58,900 nt of DNA from Oceanibaculum pacificum. GTDB taxonomy: Bacteria > Pseudomonadota > Alphaproteobacteria > Oceanibaculales > Oceanibaculaceae. How positions within the stretch are numbered: position 1 is the stretch's first letter; the number at the start of each line of letters is the position of its first letter. The stretch covers positions 1-58,900 of the forward strand of contig NZ_LPXN01000002.1 in NCBI RefSeq assembly GCF_001618175.1, written 5' to 3'. Below the pieces are notes generated by a model. That model was not told the DNA's origin. It saw only the letters and a program-made list of their open reading frames with translations, and did no database searches. Shown here one piece after another: positions 33,299 to 46,645 of the stretch. The position numbers and the translations under genes are program-made.

Positions 33299-35115
33299 GA
33301 ATGACGCGGCCTTTCATGGGCGATGGCGTCGGTCGCGGTGCGGAAGATCGGGTGTTCGCCCAACGCCTCCAGCGTGACCGGCAGGCGGCGTTGCCAGTTC
33401 GGATATTCGCGTACCGTGCCCGGCAGGTTCACCTGCTCCACCACGCCAAGAAGGTCTTCCATCTGGGCGACGAACAGCCGGCTCGGCGTGCGCGCCATGA
33501 GACGGTGGAAGGCGGTGGCCAGCACGGTGCCGTCATCCTCCGGCGGGATGTCGGGCAGGCCCTCGGCTGCCAGCAGGCTCTGCGCCTCCTGGCGGTGGCG
33601 CGCCCGCTCCTGCCGTGTCGCTTCCGCCGCCTCGGCGCTCAGATGGCCCAGAATTTCGCGCCGGTCGATGTCGCAGCCATTCCACCAGCCGGGCAAGGTG
33701 GCGGTGTCGTGGCTGCCGATGCAGGCCAGCGATTCACGCGGATAGCGGGCGGGCGGCACAAAGCCCTGCCCGTCGCGTTCGAAATAGAAGACACGGTATC
33801 CCAGGATGTTCGCCTGGCTCATCAAGGTGCGGAAGCCTTCCGGTACGATGCCCAGATCCTCGCCGATGACGATGGATTTGCAGGCCTGGGAGGCGGTCGC
33901 CAGGGTCCGCACCAGCGCCTCCATCGGGTAGAGCGCATAGACGCCGTCGTCGGCGCTGCGGCCGGTCGGCACCCAGAACAGCCGGTGCAGGCTCATCGCA
34001 TGGTCGATGCGCAGCGCGCCGGCATGCTGGAAGGCCGCCTCGTAGGCCCGCTGCAACGGCACGAAGTCGCGCCGCGCCAGCTCCGCTGGAGATAGTGGGG
34101 CGAGGCCCCATTTCTGGCCATGCGCATTGAACATGTCCGGCGGGGAGCCGATCTCCGCCCCGACCACGGTGAGCGTTGGATCGGCCCAAGTGGCCGAGCC
34201 GTCCGGCGCGATGCCGACGGCGTAATCGAGATACAGGCCGATGCGCATGCCTGCCGCTTCCGCCCGGCTGGCGGCGTCGCGAAGCTGGCGGTCGGCGATC
34301 CATTGCAGCCACAGCTCGAAATCCACCTCGCGCGCCCGGTCGCGCCGGAAGGCGGCGACGGTGAGGCTGTCGGGACTGCGATACTCCTCCGGCCAGCCAT
34401 GCCAGCCGGCGCCGTGCCCTTGGCTCGCCATCGCCAGGCTCAGCGCCTGGAACAGCGCATGGGCCTCCAGTGCCGCGCCGTGGAACGCGCGAAAGCGATC
34501 CAGGTCCGGATCGTCCGGCCTGCGCTCGAACAGCCGGCGCAGGATGGCGCGCTTGGCGGGCACAAGGGCGGTATAATCGATCATCTCGCCCGCGCGCAGG
34601 CGCTCCAGCAGGGCGGCATCGGCATCCTCCGGCCGGAAGCCGGGAACCCGGTCGATGGCGATATAGGCGGAATTCAGGAAGCGCCGATGCGCGGGATAGA
34701 ACGGGCTCTGCCGGCCGGGATCGGCGGCGAACAGGTCGTGCAGCGGGTTCACTCCCAGGAAATCCGCGCCCAGCGGCCCCAGCAATTCAGCCAACCGGGC
34801 CAGATCCTCGAAATCGCCGATGCCACAATTGCGCGCCGAGCGCAGCGCATAGAGCTGGCAGGAGACGCCCCAGCAGCGCCCGTCGCGCAGGAAGTCCGGC
34901 AGATAGCAGGCAATGTCGCTCGGCACCCGCATCGCCAGCGCGTCGAGATGCGGCAGGTGCGAGAGTTCCCCGGGGTCGGCGGGATCGACGCCCAGCGCCC
35001 GCAACAGCTCGATCACCGCCGCGTCGGGGGCGACCACCGGCTGGCCGTGAAAATCGATATAGCGGCGCTGCAGCCCGTGGGCGGCGGCCAGCCGGTCGAG
35101 CGGGCCGCCGGTCAT
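33295..35115 (-). CDS. malQ: 4-alpha-glucanotransferase (amylomaltase) MalQ
   Basis: MalQ transfers maltosyl and longer units between alpha-1,4-glucans and can recycle short oligosaccharides left by the debranching and TreYZ steps. The 606-aa GH77 protein carries LYALRSARNCGIGDFEDLARL (about 85-105, shown in part), the nucleophile region ALRIDHAMSLHRLFWVP, the acid/base region VIGEDLGIVPEGFRTLM and SHDTATLPGWW. Both ends overlap neighbours by 4 bp (treZ before, treY after), so it is tightly embedded in the operon. Confidence 0.95.
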   Translation of the reverse strand: MTGGPLDRLAAAHGLQRRYIDFHGQPVVAPDAAVIELLRALGVDPADPGELSHLPHLDALAMRVPSDIACYLPDFLRDGRCWGVSCQLYALRSARNCGIGDFEDLARLAELLGPLGADFLGVNPLHDLFAADPGRQSPFYPAHRRFLNSAYIAIDRVPGFRPEDADAALLERLRAGEMIDYTALVPAKRAILRRLFERRPDDPDLDRFRAFHGAALEAHALFQALSLAMASQGHGAGWHGWPEEYRSPDSLTVAAFRRDRAREVDFELWLQWIADRQLRDAASRAEAAGMRIGLYLDYAVGIAPDGSATWADPTLTVVGAEIGSPPDMFNAHGQKWGLAPLSPAELARRDFVPLQRAYEAAFQHAGALRIDHAMSLHRLFWVPTGRSADDGVYALYPMEALVRTLATASQACKSIVIGEDLGIVPEGFRTLMSQANILGYRVFYFERDGQGFVPPARYPRESLACIGSHDTATLPGWWNGCDIDRREILGHLSAEAAEATRQERARHRQEAQSLLAAEGLPDIPPEDDGTVLATAFHRLMARTPSRLFVAQMEDLLGVVEQVNLPGTVREYPNWQRRLPVTLEALGEHPIFRTATDAIAHERPRHS

Positions 35116-36932
35116 GCCGGCGCCTTGCGCAGAGTGACGGCGAGGCTATAGCCGGGCAGGCTACCCCCCAGGATCGATGTCAGCACCCCGTCGCCGCTGC
35201 CATAGAGCAGGGTGGCGCCTTCCTCCGCCAGCGGACAGGAAATCGAGCGTTCCCCCAGATTGGCGAGCAGGCGCAGCAAAGCGCCGTCTCCCAACTGCCA
35301 GGTCACCTCGAAGGCGCGCTCGCCCAGGCGCTGGCCGGTCGCCCGCATCGCCAGCATGTCGGTCAGGCGCGGGGCGATGTGATGGTGGCGCAGCGCCAGC
35401 AGCCGGCTGTAAAAATTCTGCCGCGCCTCGCCTGCCGCGCTATCGGCCAGCCCCCAGTCCAGGCGGCAGGAGTCGAAGGTGGACAGGGCGTTGGGATCGG
35501 GAATTTCGTCGCGGGAGAAAGCGGTGAAGGCGGCGAATTCCCGTCGTCGCCCCTCGCGCACCGCGTCCGCCAGCGGGCCATGAAAATCGGTGAAGAACAG
35601 GAAGGGGCGGGTCTCGCCATACTCCTCGCCCATATAGAGCAAGGGCACCTGCGGATTCAGCAGGTGGATGGCGGCCAGGATATCCAGCAGTCGCGGATCG
35701 CTCAGCAGTGTCAGCCGCTCGCCAAAGGCGCGGTTGCCGATCTGGTCGTGATTCTGCAGGAAGGTCACGAAGGCGGTCGGCGGCTGGCCATTGCTGGCCA
35801 CGCCGCGCGGCTTGCCGTCCCAGGGGCCGTAGGGTTCGCCCTGGAAGGCGAAGCCCTCGGTCAACGCGCGCAGCAGATGGCCCACCGGATCGGCCGCGAA
35901 ATCGCTGTAATAGCCCTGTTCCTCGCCGCTCGCGGTGACATGGGCGGCATGGTGGAAATCATCATTCCACTCGGCGGTGAACAGCACCGGCCGGTTCTCG
36001 GCGTCGCGCGGATGCAGGCGCACGATGTTTCGCTCATCCTCCGTCGCCAGATGGATGTGGCGGTTGGGAAAGGTCTGGCGGATCGACGCCGCCATCTCCT
36101 CCAGGATCAGGATATCGGCCTGATCGGCGATCTGGTCGATGGCGTCGAAGCGCAGCCCATCCAGCCGGTATTCCTCCAGCCAATAGAGCGGATTTTCAAC
36201 GAAGAAGGAGCGCACGGCCGGCTGCTCGAAGCGGATCGTCGGGCCCCAGGGCGTGTGCTGCTTGGGGTCGAAGAAAGCAGGCGCGTAGCTGTGGATATAA
36301 TTCCCGTCCGGCCCGAAATGATTATAGACCACGTCCAGGAACACCATCATCCCGCGCTCATGCGCGGCATCGACCAGGCGCTTCAGCCCTTCCATGCCGC
36401 CATAGGCGCGGTGCGGGCAATAGAGCAGCACCCCATCATAGCCCCAGCCGCGTTCGCCGGAGAATTGCGCGACCGGCATCAGCTCCACGGCCGTGACGCC
36501 GAGGCGCGCCAGATAATCCAGCCGGCGCTGCACGCCGTCGAAATCGCCGGTCTGGCTGAACGCGCCGACATGCAGCTCGTAGATCACCGTCTCCTCCCAC
36601 GGCCGGCCGCGCCAGTCCGGGGTGCGCCAGCGATAGGCGGTGGGATCGACCAGCCGGCTCATGCCATGCACGTCGCCAGCCTGGGCGCGGGCGGCGGGGT
36701 CGGGCACGCAGGTGCCGTCCGGCAGCACGAAGCCATATTCCATGCCGGCCGTCAGACCGTCCGCCTGCACCTCGAACCAGCCCATTTCTGTGCGCTGCAT
36801 CGGCAAATCCGCGCCGCCGCTGAGGCGCAGTGACAGACGCTCGGCATCCGGCGCCCAAAGGCGGAAACGCGCGCCGCCATCGGCGAACAGCTCGGCGCCC
36901 CAGCTCTTGCGAAAGGCAAAGCCGCCGCTCAT
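35112..36932 (-). CDS. treZ: Malto-oligosyltrehalose trehalohydrolase TreZ
   Basis: TreZ releases free trehalose from maltooligosyl-trehalose. The 606-aa GH13 enzyme has an N-terminal CBM48-like domain (about 10-100), then the barrel with DVVYNHFGPDGNY, the nucleophile region LDGLRFDAIDQIAD, the acid/base region HLATEDERN, TAEWNDDFHHAAHV (a TreZ mark) and FLQNHDQIGNRA. The start at 36932 gives a 4-bp overlap with the glgX stop and the usual FRLWAPDAERLSL opening; the longer frame upstream lies within glgX and is rejected. Confidence 0.95.
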   Translation of the reverse strand: MSGGFAFRKSWGAELFADGGARFRLWAPDAERLSLRLSGGADLPMQRTEMGWFEVQADGLTAGMEYGFVLPDGTCVPDPAARAQAGDVHGMSRLVDPTAYRWRTPDWRGRPWEETVIYELHVGAFSQTGDFDGVQRRLDYLARLGVTAVELMPVAQFSGERGWGYDGVLLYCPHRAYGGMEGLKRLVDAAHERGMMVFLDVVYNHFGPDGNYIHSYAPAFFDPKQHTPWGPTIRFEQPAVRSFFVENPLYWLEEYRLDGLRFDAIDQIADQADILILEEMAASIRQTFPNRHIHLATEDERNIVRLHPRDAENRPVLFTAEWNDDFHHAAHVTASGEEQGYYSDFAADPVGHLLRALTEGFAFQGEPYGPWDGKPRGVASNGQPPTAFVTFLQNHDQIGNRAFGERLTLLSDPRLLDILAAIHLLNPQVPLLYMGEEYGETRPFLFFTDFHGPLADAVREGRRREFAAFTAFSRDEIPDPNALSTFDSCRLDWGLADSAAGEARQNFYSRLLALRHHHIAPRLTDMLAMRATGQRLGERAFEVTWQLGDGALLRLLANLGERSISCPLAEEGATLLYGSGDGVLTSILGGSLPGYSLAVTLRKAPA

Positions 36933-39019
36933 GCCGGCTCGCCCTCCAGCAGCAGCAGCGCGCGGCCCGGCAAAGGCAGCATCGCCCCCGGCGGCAGCGG
37001 CTCCTCGGCCGGGGCCTCGTCGGGGTCGGTATTCATGAGCAGCCGCCAGCGGGCGGCGGTCTTTTCGTGCGGTAGCTGGAAATCCACCGCTTCGTGAAAG
37101 GCGTTCAGCAGGATCAGCATGGCGCTGCCCTCGGCGTCGCATTGCAGCAGCCCCAGCACCTTCACAATGGGGTCGAGCCAGTCGGCATCGGTCATCTCGT
37201 TGCCGTCGGGTTTCAGCCACACCACCTCGCGATTACCCTGGTCGCCAATCTCGTGGCCATGCAGGAAATGCGGCCGCCGCAGATGCGGGTAGCGCTTGCG
37301 CAGCGCCACGGCCATATGGGCGAATTCCAGGAATTTGGTCTCGGCCGGGTCCAGCCCTTCCCATTGCAGCCAGTTCATCTCGGAATCCTGGCAGTAGGAA
37401 TTATTGTTGCCGCCCTGGCTGCGGCCGATCTCGTCGCCCATCAGGATCATCGGCGTGCCTTGCGAGAACAGCAGCGTGGCCAGCGCGTTGCGCCGCATGC
37501 GGGCGCGCAGCTCCAGGATTTCGGGATCGTCAGTCGGCCCCTCGACGCCGCAATTCCAGCTTCGGTTATCGTCGTGGCCGTCGCGATTCTCCTCGCCATT
37601 CGCCTCATTGTGCTTGCTGTCGTAAGCGTACAGGTCAGCCAGGGTGAAGCCGTCATGCGCGGTAATGAAATTCACGCTGGCCCAGGGCCGCCGGCCGGCA
37701 TGCTCGAACATCTCGGCCCAGCCCAACAGGCCGCGCGCCATGTCGGGCGCGGTGCCGTCGATGCCGCGCCAGAACGAGCGCACCGTGTCGCGATAGGCGC
37801 CGTTCCATTCCGCCCAACCTGGCGGAAACTGGCCCAGCCGGTAGCCGTCCGGCCCGATGTCCCAGGGCTCGGCGATCAGTTTCACGCGTGACAGGACGGG
37901 ATCCTGGCGGATCGCGTCGAAAAAGACGGAGTTGCGGTCGAACTGGTCGCGCTCCCGCCCCAGCGCGGTGGCGAGGTCGAAGCGGAAGCCGTCGACATGG
38001 CAGGCCTCGACCCAGTAGCGCAGCGAATCCATGACCATCTGCAACACCCGACCATTGCGCAGATTCAGCGTGTTGCCGCAGCCGGTGGTGTCGAAATAAT
38101 AGCGCGGATCGTCGCCCAGAATGTAGTAGCTGGCATTGTCGATGCCGCGGAAGGACAGGGTGGGGCCGTCCTGATTGCCCTCGGCGGTGTGGTTGTAGAC
38201 CACGTCCAGCAGCACCTCGATGCCGGCCGCGTGCAGCTTGCGGACCATCAGCTTGAATTCGTGAATGTCGCTGCCGGGCGAGATATAGCGCGTGGCCGGG
38301 GCGAAGAAGCCGATGGTGTTGTAGCCCCAGTAATTGGTGAGATTCTTCTCGACCAGATAGCGGTCGTCGTAGAAAGCCTGCACCGGCAGCAGCTCGATCG
38401 CGGTGACGCCCAGCTTCACCAGATGGTCGATGGCGCGCGGGTCGGCCAGGCCGGCGAAACTGCCGCGCAGCTGCTCCGGCACGTCGGGATGGCGCGCGGT
38501 CATGCCCTTTACATGCGCCTCATAGACGATGGTCTTGGCCCAGGGCGTGCGCGGCGCAATATCCTTGCCCCAGGTGAAGGCAGGATCGACCACCATGCAT
38601 TTCGGCATGACCGACGCGGAATCCCGCCGGTCGAACGACAAATCGCCGCGCGACGAACCGATGCGATAGCCGAAACAGGCATCGTGCCAGCGCAGATCGC
38701 CATGCAGCGCCTTGGCGTAGGGGTCGATCAGCAGCTTGTTCGGATTGAAGCGGTGGCCGGCCTTGGGCTCATAAGGGCCGTATACCCGGTAGCCATAGAG
38801 CTGCCCCGGCCGGATATCCGGGAAATAGCCGTGCCAGACCTCATGCGTGTTCTCCGGCAAGGCGACCCGCCGCACCTCGCGCTTTCCCTTGGGATCGAAC
38901 AGGCACAGCTCCACCTTTTCGGCATGGGCGCTGAACAGGGCGAAATTCACCCCCGCCCCATCCCAGGTGGCGCCGAGCGGGTAGGGCAGGCCGGGCTTTA
39001 TCGACAGGTCGGACATCAT
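36929..39019 (-). CDS. glgX: Glycogen debranching enzyme GlgX
   Basis: GlgX hydrolyses alpha-1,6 branches of limit dextrin to feed maltodextrins to TreY and MalQ. The 696-aa protein starts with a CBM48 domain (PGLPYPLGATWDGAGVNFALFS), followed by the GH13 barrel: DVVYNHTAEGNQ, VDGFRFDLATALG (nucleophile), KLIAEPWDIGPDGY (acid/base) and NFITAHDGFTLADL. The GRSQGGNNNSYCQDSEMNW block is diagnostic for GlgX/TreX. It starts 19 bases after the glgB stop. Confidence 0.97.
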   Translation of the reverse strand: MMSDLSIKPGLPYPLGATWDGAGVNFALFSAHAEKVELCLFDPKGKREVRRVALPENTHEVWHGYFPDIRPGQLYGYRVYGPYEPKAGHRFNPNKLLIDPYAKALHGDLRWHDACFGYRIGSSRGDLSFDRRDSASVMPKCMVVDPAFTWGKDIAPRTPWAKTIVYEAHVKGMTARHPDVPEQLRGSFAGLADPRAIDHLVKLGVTAIELLPVQAFYDDRYLVEKNLTNYWGYNTIGFFAPATRYISPGSDIHEFKLMVRKLHAAGIEVLLDVVYNHTAEGNQDGPTLSFRGIDNASYYILGDDPRYYFDTTGCGNTLNLRNGRVLQMVMDSLRYWVEACHVDGFRFDLATALGRERDQFDRNSVFFDAIRQDPVLSRVKLIAEPWDIGPDGYRLGQFPPGWAEWNGAYRDTVRSFWRGIDGTAPDMARGLLGWAEMFEHAGRRPWASVNFITAHDGFTLADLYAYDSKHNEANGEENRDGHDDNRSWNCGVEGPTDDPEILELRARMRRNALATLLFSQGTPMILMGDEIGRSQGGNNNSYCQDSEMNWLQWEGLDPAETKFLEFAHMAVALRKRYPHLRRPHFLHGHEIGDQGNREVVWLKPDGNEMTDADWLDPIVKVLGLLQCDAEGSAMLILLNAFHEAVDFQLPHEKTAARWRLLMNTDPDEAPAEEPLPPGAMLPLPGRALLLLEGEPA

Positions 39020-39038
39020 GGTCTCTCTGGCGTGAGGC

Positions 39039-41239
39039 CTAGCGCTCGGGAGCGAGCACCAGGGTGGCGAGCGGCGGCAGGGTCAGCGCGACGGAATGCG
39101 GACGGCCGTGCCAGGGCGTGGGCTCGGCGGTCAGCGCGCCATTGCCGACGCCGGAGCCGCCATAGACGCCATCGTCGGTATTCAGCCTTTCCACCCAGCG
39201 GCCGCCCTGCGGCAGTCCGATGCGGTAGTCGCGCCGCACCGTGGGGGTGAAGTTGCAGACGACCACGACTGGCGGATCGCCCGGCCGGCCATTGCGCTGA
39301 TAGATGAAGATGCTGGATTGGGCGTCGGCGGCGTCGATCCACGCGAAGCCTTCGGGCTGGCAATCCAGCGCGTGCAGCGCCGGCTCGCCCCGATACAGAT
39401 GGTTCAGCGTGCGGATCAGGTCGCGCATGCCGGCATGGAAGGGATCGGCCAGCAGGTGCCAGTCCAGCGGCAGGTCGTGGTTCCATTCGTGCGGCTGCGC
39501 GAATTCCCCGCCCATGAACAGCAGCTTCTTGCCCGGATGAGTCCACATGAAGCCGAAATAGGCGCGCAGATTGGCGAATTTCTGCCATTGGTCGCCCGGC
39601 ATGCGGCCGATCAGCGAGCCCTTGCCATGCACCACTTCGTCATGGCTGAGCGGCAGGATGAAATTCTCGGAAAAGGCGTAGATCAACCCGAAGGTGAGCT
39701 GGTCGTGATGGTGCTGGCGATGGATCGGATCGCGCCCGACATAGTCGAGCGTGTCGTGCATCCAGCCCATGTTCCATTTATAGCCGAAGCCCAGCCCGCC
39801 GCTGTGCCCGTCCGCGCCCACCGGTTGCGAGACGCCGGGCCAGGCGGTCGATTCCTCGGCGATGGAGATCGCCCCCGGATGATCGCCATACAGCTCCACA
39901 TTCAGCATGCGCAGAAACTCGACCGCGTCAAGGTTCTCCCGGCCGCCCTGGGCATTCGGCACCCATTCACCAGCCTCGCGGCTATAATCGAGATAGAGCA
40001 TGGAAGCGACCGCATCCACGCGCAGCGCGTCGACATGGTACTGCTCCAGCCAGAACAGCGCATTGGCGCGCAGGAAGTTCGCCACCTCGCGCCGGCCGAA
40101 ATTATAGATCAGCGTGTTCCAGTCGCGGTGCAGCCCCTGGCGTGGGTCGGCATGCTCGTACAGCGCCGTGCCGTCGAAGCGGGCAAGGCCGTGCGCGTCG
40201 GACGGGAAATGGGCGGGCACCCAGTCGACGATCACGCCGATGCCGGCCTGGTGGCAGCGATCGACCAGATAGGCGAAGCCCTCGGGCGGGCCGAACCGGC
40301 GGGTCGGGGCGAACAACCCGATCGGCTGGTAGCCCCAGGAGCCGGTGAACGGATGCTCGCTGATCGGCAGCAGCTCGATATGGGTGAAGCCGAGATCGCC
40401 GGCATAGGCGATCAGCGCGTCCGCCGCTTCCTCATAGGACATCAGCCCGCCATCGGCGCGCCGCCGCCAGGAGCCGAGATGCACCTCGTAAATCGAGATC
40501 GGCGCGGTGCGGTCCTGCCGCTCGTGGCGCGCTTCCATCCAGGCCTGGTCGCCCCATTCGTAGCGCGGCAGGCCATGCACGACGGAGGCGGTCGCCGGCG
40601 GCATCTGGGCGGCGAAACCCACCGGGTCGGCCTTCAGCGGCAGCATTTCGCCATTCGGGCCAAGCAGCTCGTATTTATACAGCGCGCCCTCCCCGACGCC
40701 AGGGACGAACAAGTCCCAGACGCCAATGCTGGGGTGCCGGCGCATCGGATGGCGGCGGCCGTCCCAATCGTTGAAGTCGCCGACCACGCTGACCCGCGTG
40801 GCGTTGGGCGCCCAGACCGCGAAATGCGTGCCCTCCACCCCGTCAAGAAGGGTGGGGTGCGCGCCTAGCCGCTCATAGAGCCGGCGATGGCGGCCCTCGG
40901 CCAGCAGGTGCCGGTCCAGATCGCCGAAGCGGCTGGGAAAGCGATAGACATCCTCTTCCTGCCAGTCGGCCGGACCGGCGGTGAAACGCAGCCGGTAGGG
41001 TGTCTCCTCCGGCAGCAGCCCCTCGAAGAAGCCGCCTTCGTGCCGACGCAGCAGGCTGGCGAGCGGCGCGCCGGTGGTGGGGTCGAAGGCTTCCGCCGTC
41101 TCCGCGCCGGGGCGGATGACGCGCAAGGCGATGCCGCGCTCGGTGCGATGCGGCCCCAATATCGCGAAGGGATCGGGGTGACGCGCCTGCATCAGCGCCG
41201 TTACGGCCGTGTCGTCCAGCCGCCAGCCCTGGGCGGCGC

Positions 41240-41243
<4 letters not shown>
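39039..41243 (-). CDS. glgB: 1,4-alpha-glucan branching enzyme GlgB
   Basis: GlgB makes the alpha-1,6 branches of glycogen-like glucan and completes the GlgE pathway. The 734-aa protein has two N-terminal beta domains ([16 protein letters not shown] and [20 protein letters not shown]) and the barrel with [19 protein letters not shown] (nucleophile), [15 protein letters not shown] (acid/base) and [15 protein letters not shown]. The start at 41243 overlaps the treS stop by 4 bp. Confidence 0.98.
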
Positions 41244-44580
<3,337 letters not shown>

Positions 44581-44584
<4 letters not shown>

Positions 44585-46575
44585 CGTGCCGCTCCGATCA
44601 GGCGCCAGGCCATATAGGGGCGCTGTTGGGGGTCGATATGCATGTGCTGGATTTTGCCGTTCCAGGCGAAGCGCTCGCCGGTAACAAGGTCTTCCACCGC
44701 GATGCTGGCCTCGTCGGGCAGGCCGAATTCCCACAAGGGCACCTCGAAATGGCCGGCTTGCGGATTGACCGGGTCGAGATTCACCGCGAAGAGCAGGAAA
44801 TTGGACAGATCGTCCGTGCGCTTGCCGTAATAGAGGATCGAATCGTTCCAGACATTGTAGAATTCCAGCCCGGTCAGGCGCTGCAAGGCGGGGTTTGCCT
44901 GCCGCAGCGCGTTGACGAAAGCGATGTCGGCGCGGATATGCCCCGGCTGCTCCCAATCCCACGCCCGGATCTCGTATTTCTCCGAATTTAGATATTCTTC
45001 CTTGCCGGGCATGGGTTCCGCCTCGCACAGCTCGAAGCCGTTATACAGGCCGTAGCTGGCACCCAGCGTGGCGGCCAGGAACAGCCGCGTCTGGAAGCCG
45101 GGCCGCCCGCTGGTCTGCAGGTAGCGCGGGTTGATGTCCGGCGTGTTGGCGAAGAAGTTCGGTCGCATATAGTGGCGGCATTCCTCGCGCGTCAGCTCGG
45201 TCAGATACTCCGTCAGCTCGCGCTTGGTGTTGCGCCAGGTGAAGTAGGAATAGGATTGCGTGAAGCCGGCCTTGGCCAGCCGCTTCATCATCTTCGGCCG
45301 GGTGAACGCCTCCGACAGGAAGATGGCTTCCGGGTGCTGCCGGCGCACATCGGCGATCATCCATTCCCAGAAGGGCAGCGGCTTGGTGTGCGGATTGTCG
45401 ACCCGGAAGATCGACACGCCATGGCCGATCCAGAACAGCACCACGTCGCGCAGCGCGTACCACAGCTCCGGGAACGCCCCGCCGTAGAAATGGACATTGA
45501 CGATATCCTCGTACTTCTTCGGCGGGTTTTCGGCATATTTTATGGTGCCGTCGGGCCGCCAGTCGAACCATTCCGGGTGCTGCTTGATCCAGGGATGGTC
45601 CGGCGCGCATTGGATGGCGAAATCCAGCGCGATCTCCAGCCCATGCCGTTTCGCCGCCGTGACCAGCCGGTGGAAATCCTTGAAGCTGCCCAGCTCCGGA
45701 TGGATTGCATCATGCCCGCCCTCGGCCGCGCCGATGGCGTAGGGGCTGCCCGGATCGTCGGGGGCGGGCGTCAGGCTGTTGTTGCGGCCCTTGCGGTTCT
45801 TCCGGCCGATCGGGTGGATCGGCGGGAAGTACAGCACATCGAAGCCCAGCGACTGCACATAGGGCAGGCGCTCGATCACATCGTCGAAGGTGCCGTGGCG
45901 GGCCGGATCGCCGGATTGCGAGCGCGGCATCAACTCGTACCATGCGCCGAAGGCTGCCCGGACGCGCTCAACCTCGACGATCAGCACCTTCTCGTAGGTT
46001 GTGGGATGCCCGCGCAGGCCGCAGCGTGCCATCAGCGCGGCCAGTTCGTCGCTCATCAGCACCGCGAGCAAATCACCCTCGGCCGGGGTCTCGCCCAGCT
46101 CCGCCAGCAGCGCGCGCAGGCGGGTCTTATCCGCGGCGGTCGCACGGTCGGATTCATCATGGGTGCGGCGGAGTAGGTCATGGCCCTCGGCCAAGTCGAC
46201 GGCGACGGACTGGCCGGCCTCGCGCTTCCGGCCGGTATCGCGCCGCCAGCCGGCGAACAAATCGCGCCAGCCGACCAGGGTAAATTCGTGCGGCCCCACC
46301 GCCTCGAAGCGGATGCGGCCGCGCCAGCGATCATTGTCGAACAGCCGCATCGGCGTCTGTTGCCAGCGGCGCGCACCCTGGGGCCGATAGAGCAGGGCGG
46401 CATCCAGCGGGTCATGACCGTCGCTGAAAATATCCGCTTCCACCACGAAGCTTTCCGGGAGGGTGATCTTGGCCGGGAAGCGTCCGCCATCGATTTCCGG
46501 GTCGACCCCTTCGATGGCGATGCGGTCCAGGGCGTGGCGTTTCAGCCATGGATCTTGCACGTTTCGCGCTGTCAT
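44581..46575 (-). CDS. glgE: Maltose 1-phosphate maltosyltransferase GlgE
   Basis: GlgE extends alpha-1,4-glucan with maltosyl units from maltose 1-phosphate. The 664-aa GH13_3 protein has an N-terminal beta domain (about 10-110), FPPIHPIGRKNRKGRNN, then VSIFRVDNPHTKPLPFWEW (nucleophile Asp), AIFLSEAFTRPKMM (acid/base Glu) and NFFANTPDINPRYLQ. All are GlgE-specific. The ATG at 46575 has GGGAGAG three bases upstream; a longer frame to 46704 runs into otsA and is rejected. The 70 bases between otsA and glgE hold no clear terminator. Confidence 0.97.
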
Positions 46576-46645
46576 CACTCTCCCGCTGGTTCCGGATCGT
46601 CGTTCCCCCCAACAAGCCGGGAAGAAAAGGGTTCCTTCGGCGGCC

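Noticed and set aside
34470..36833. 787-codon open frame antisense to malQ/treZ
   Set aside because: Crosses two real genes and has the composition of a shadow frame.
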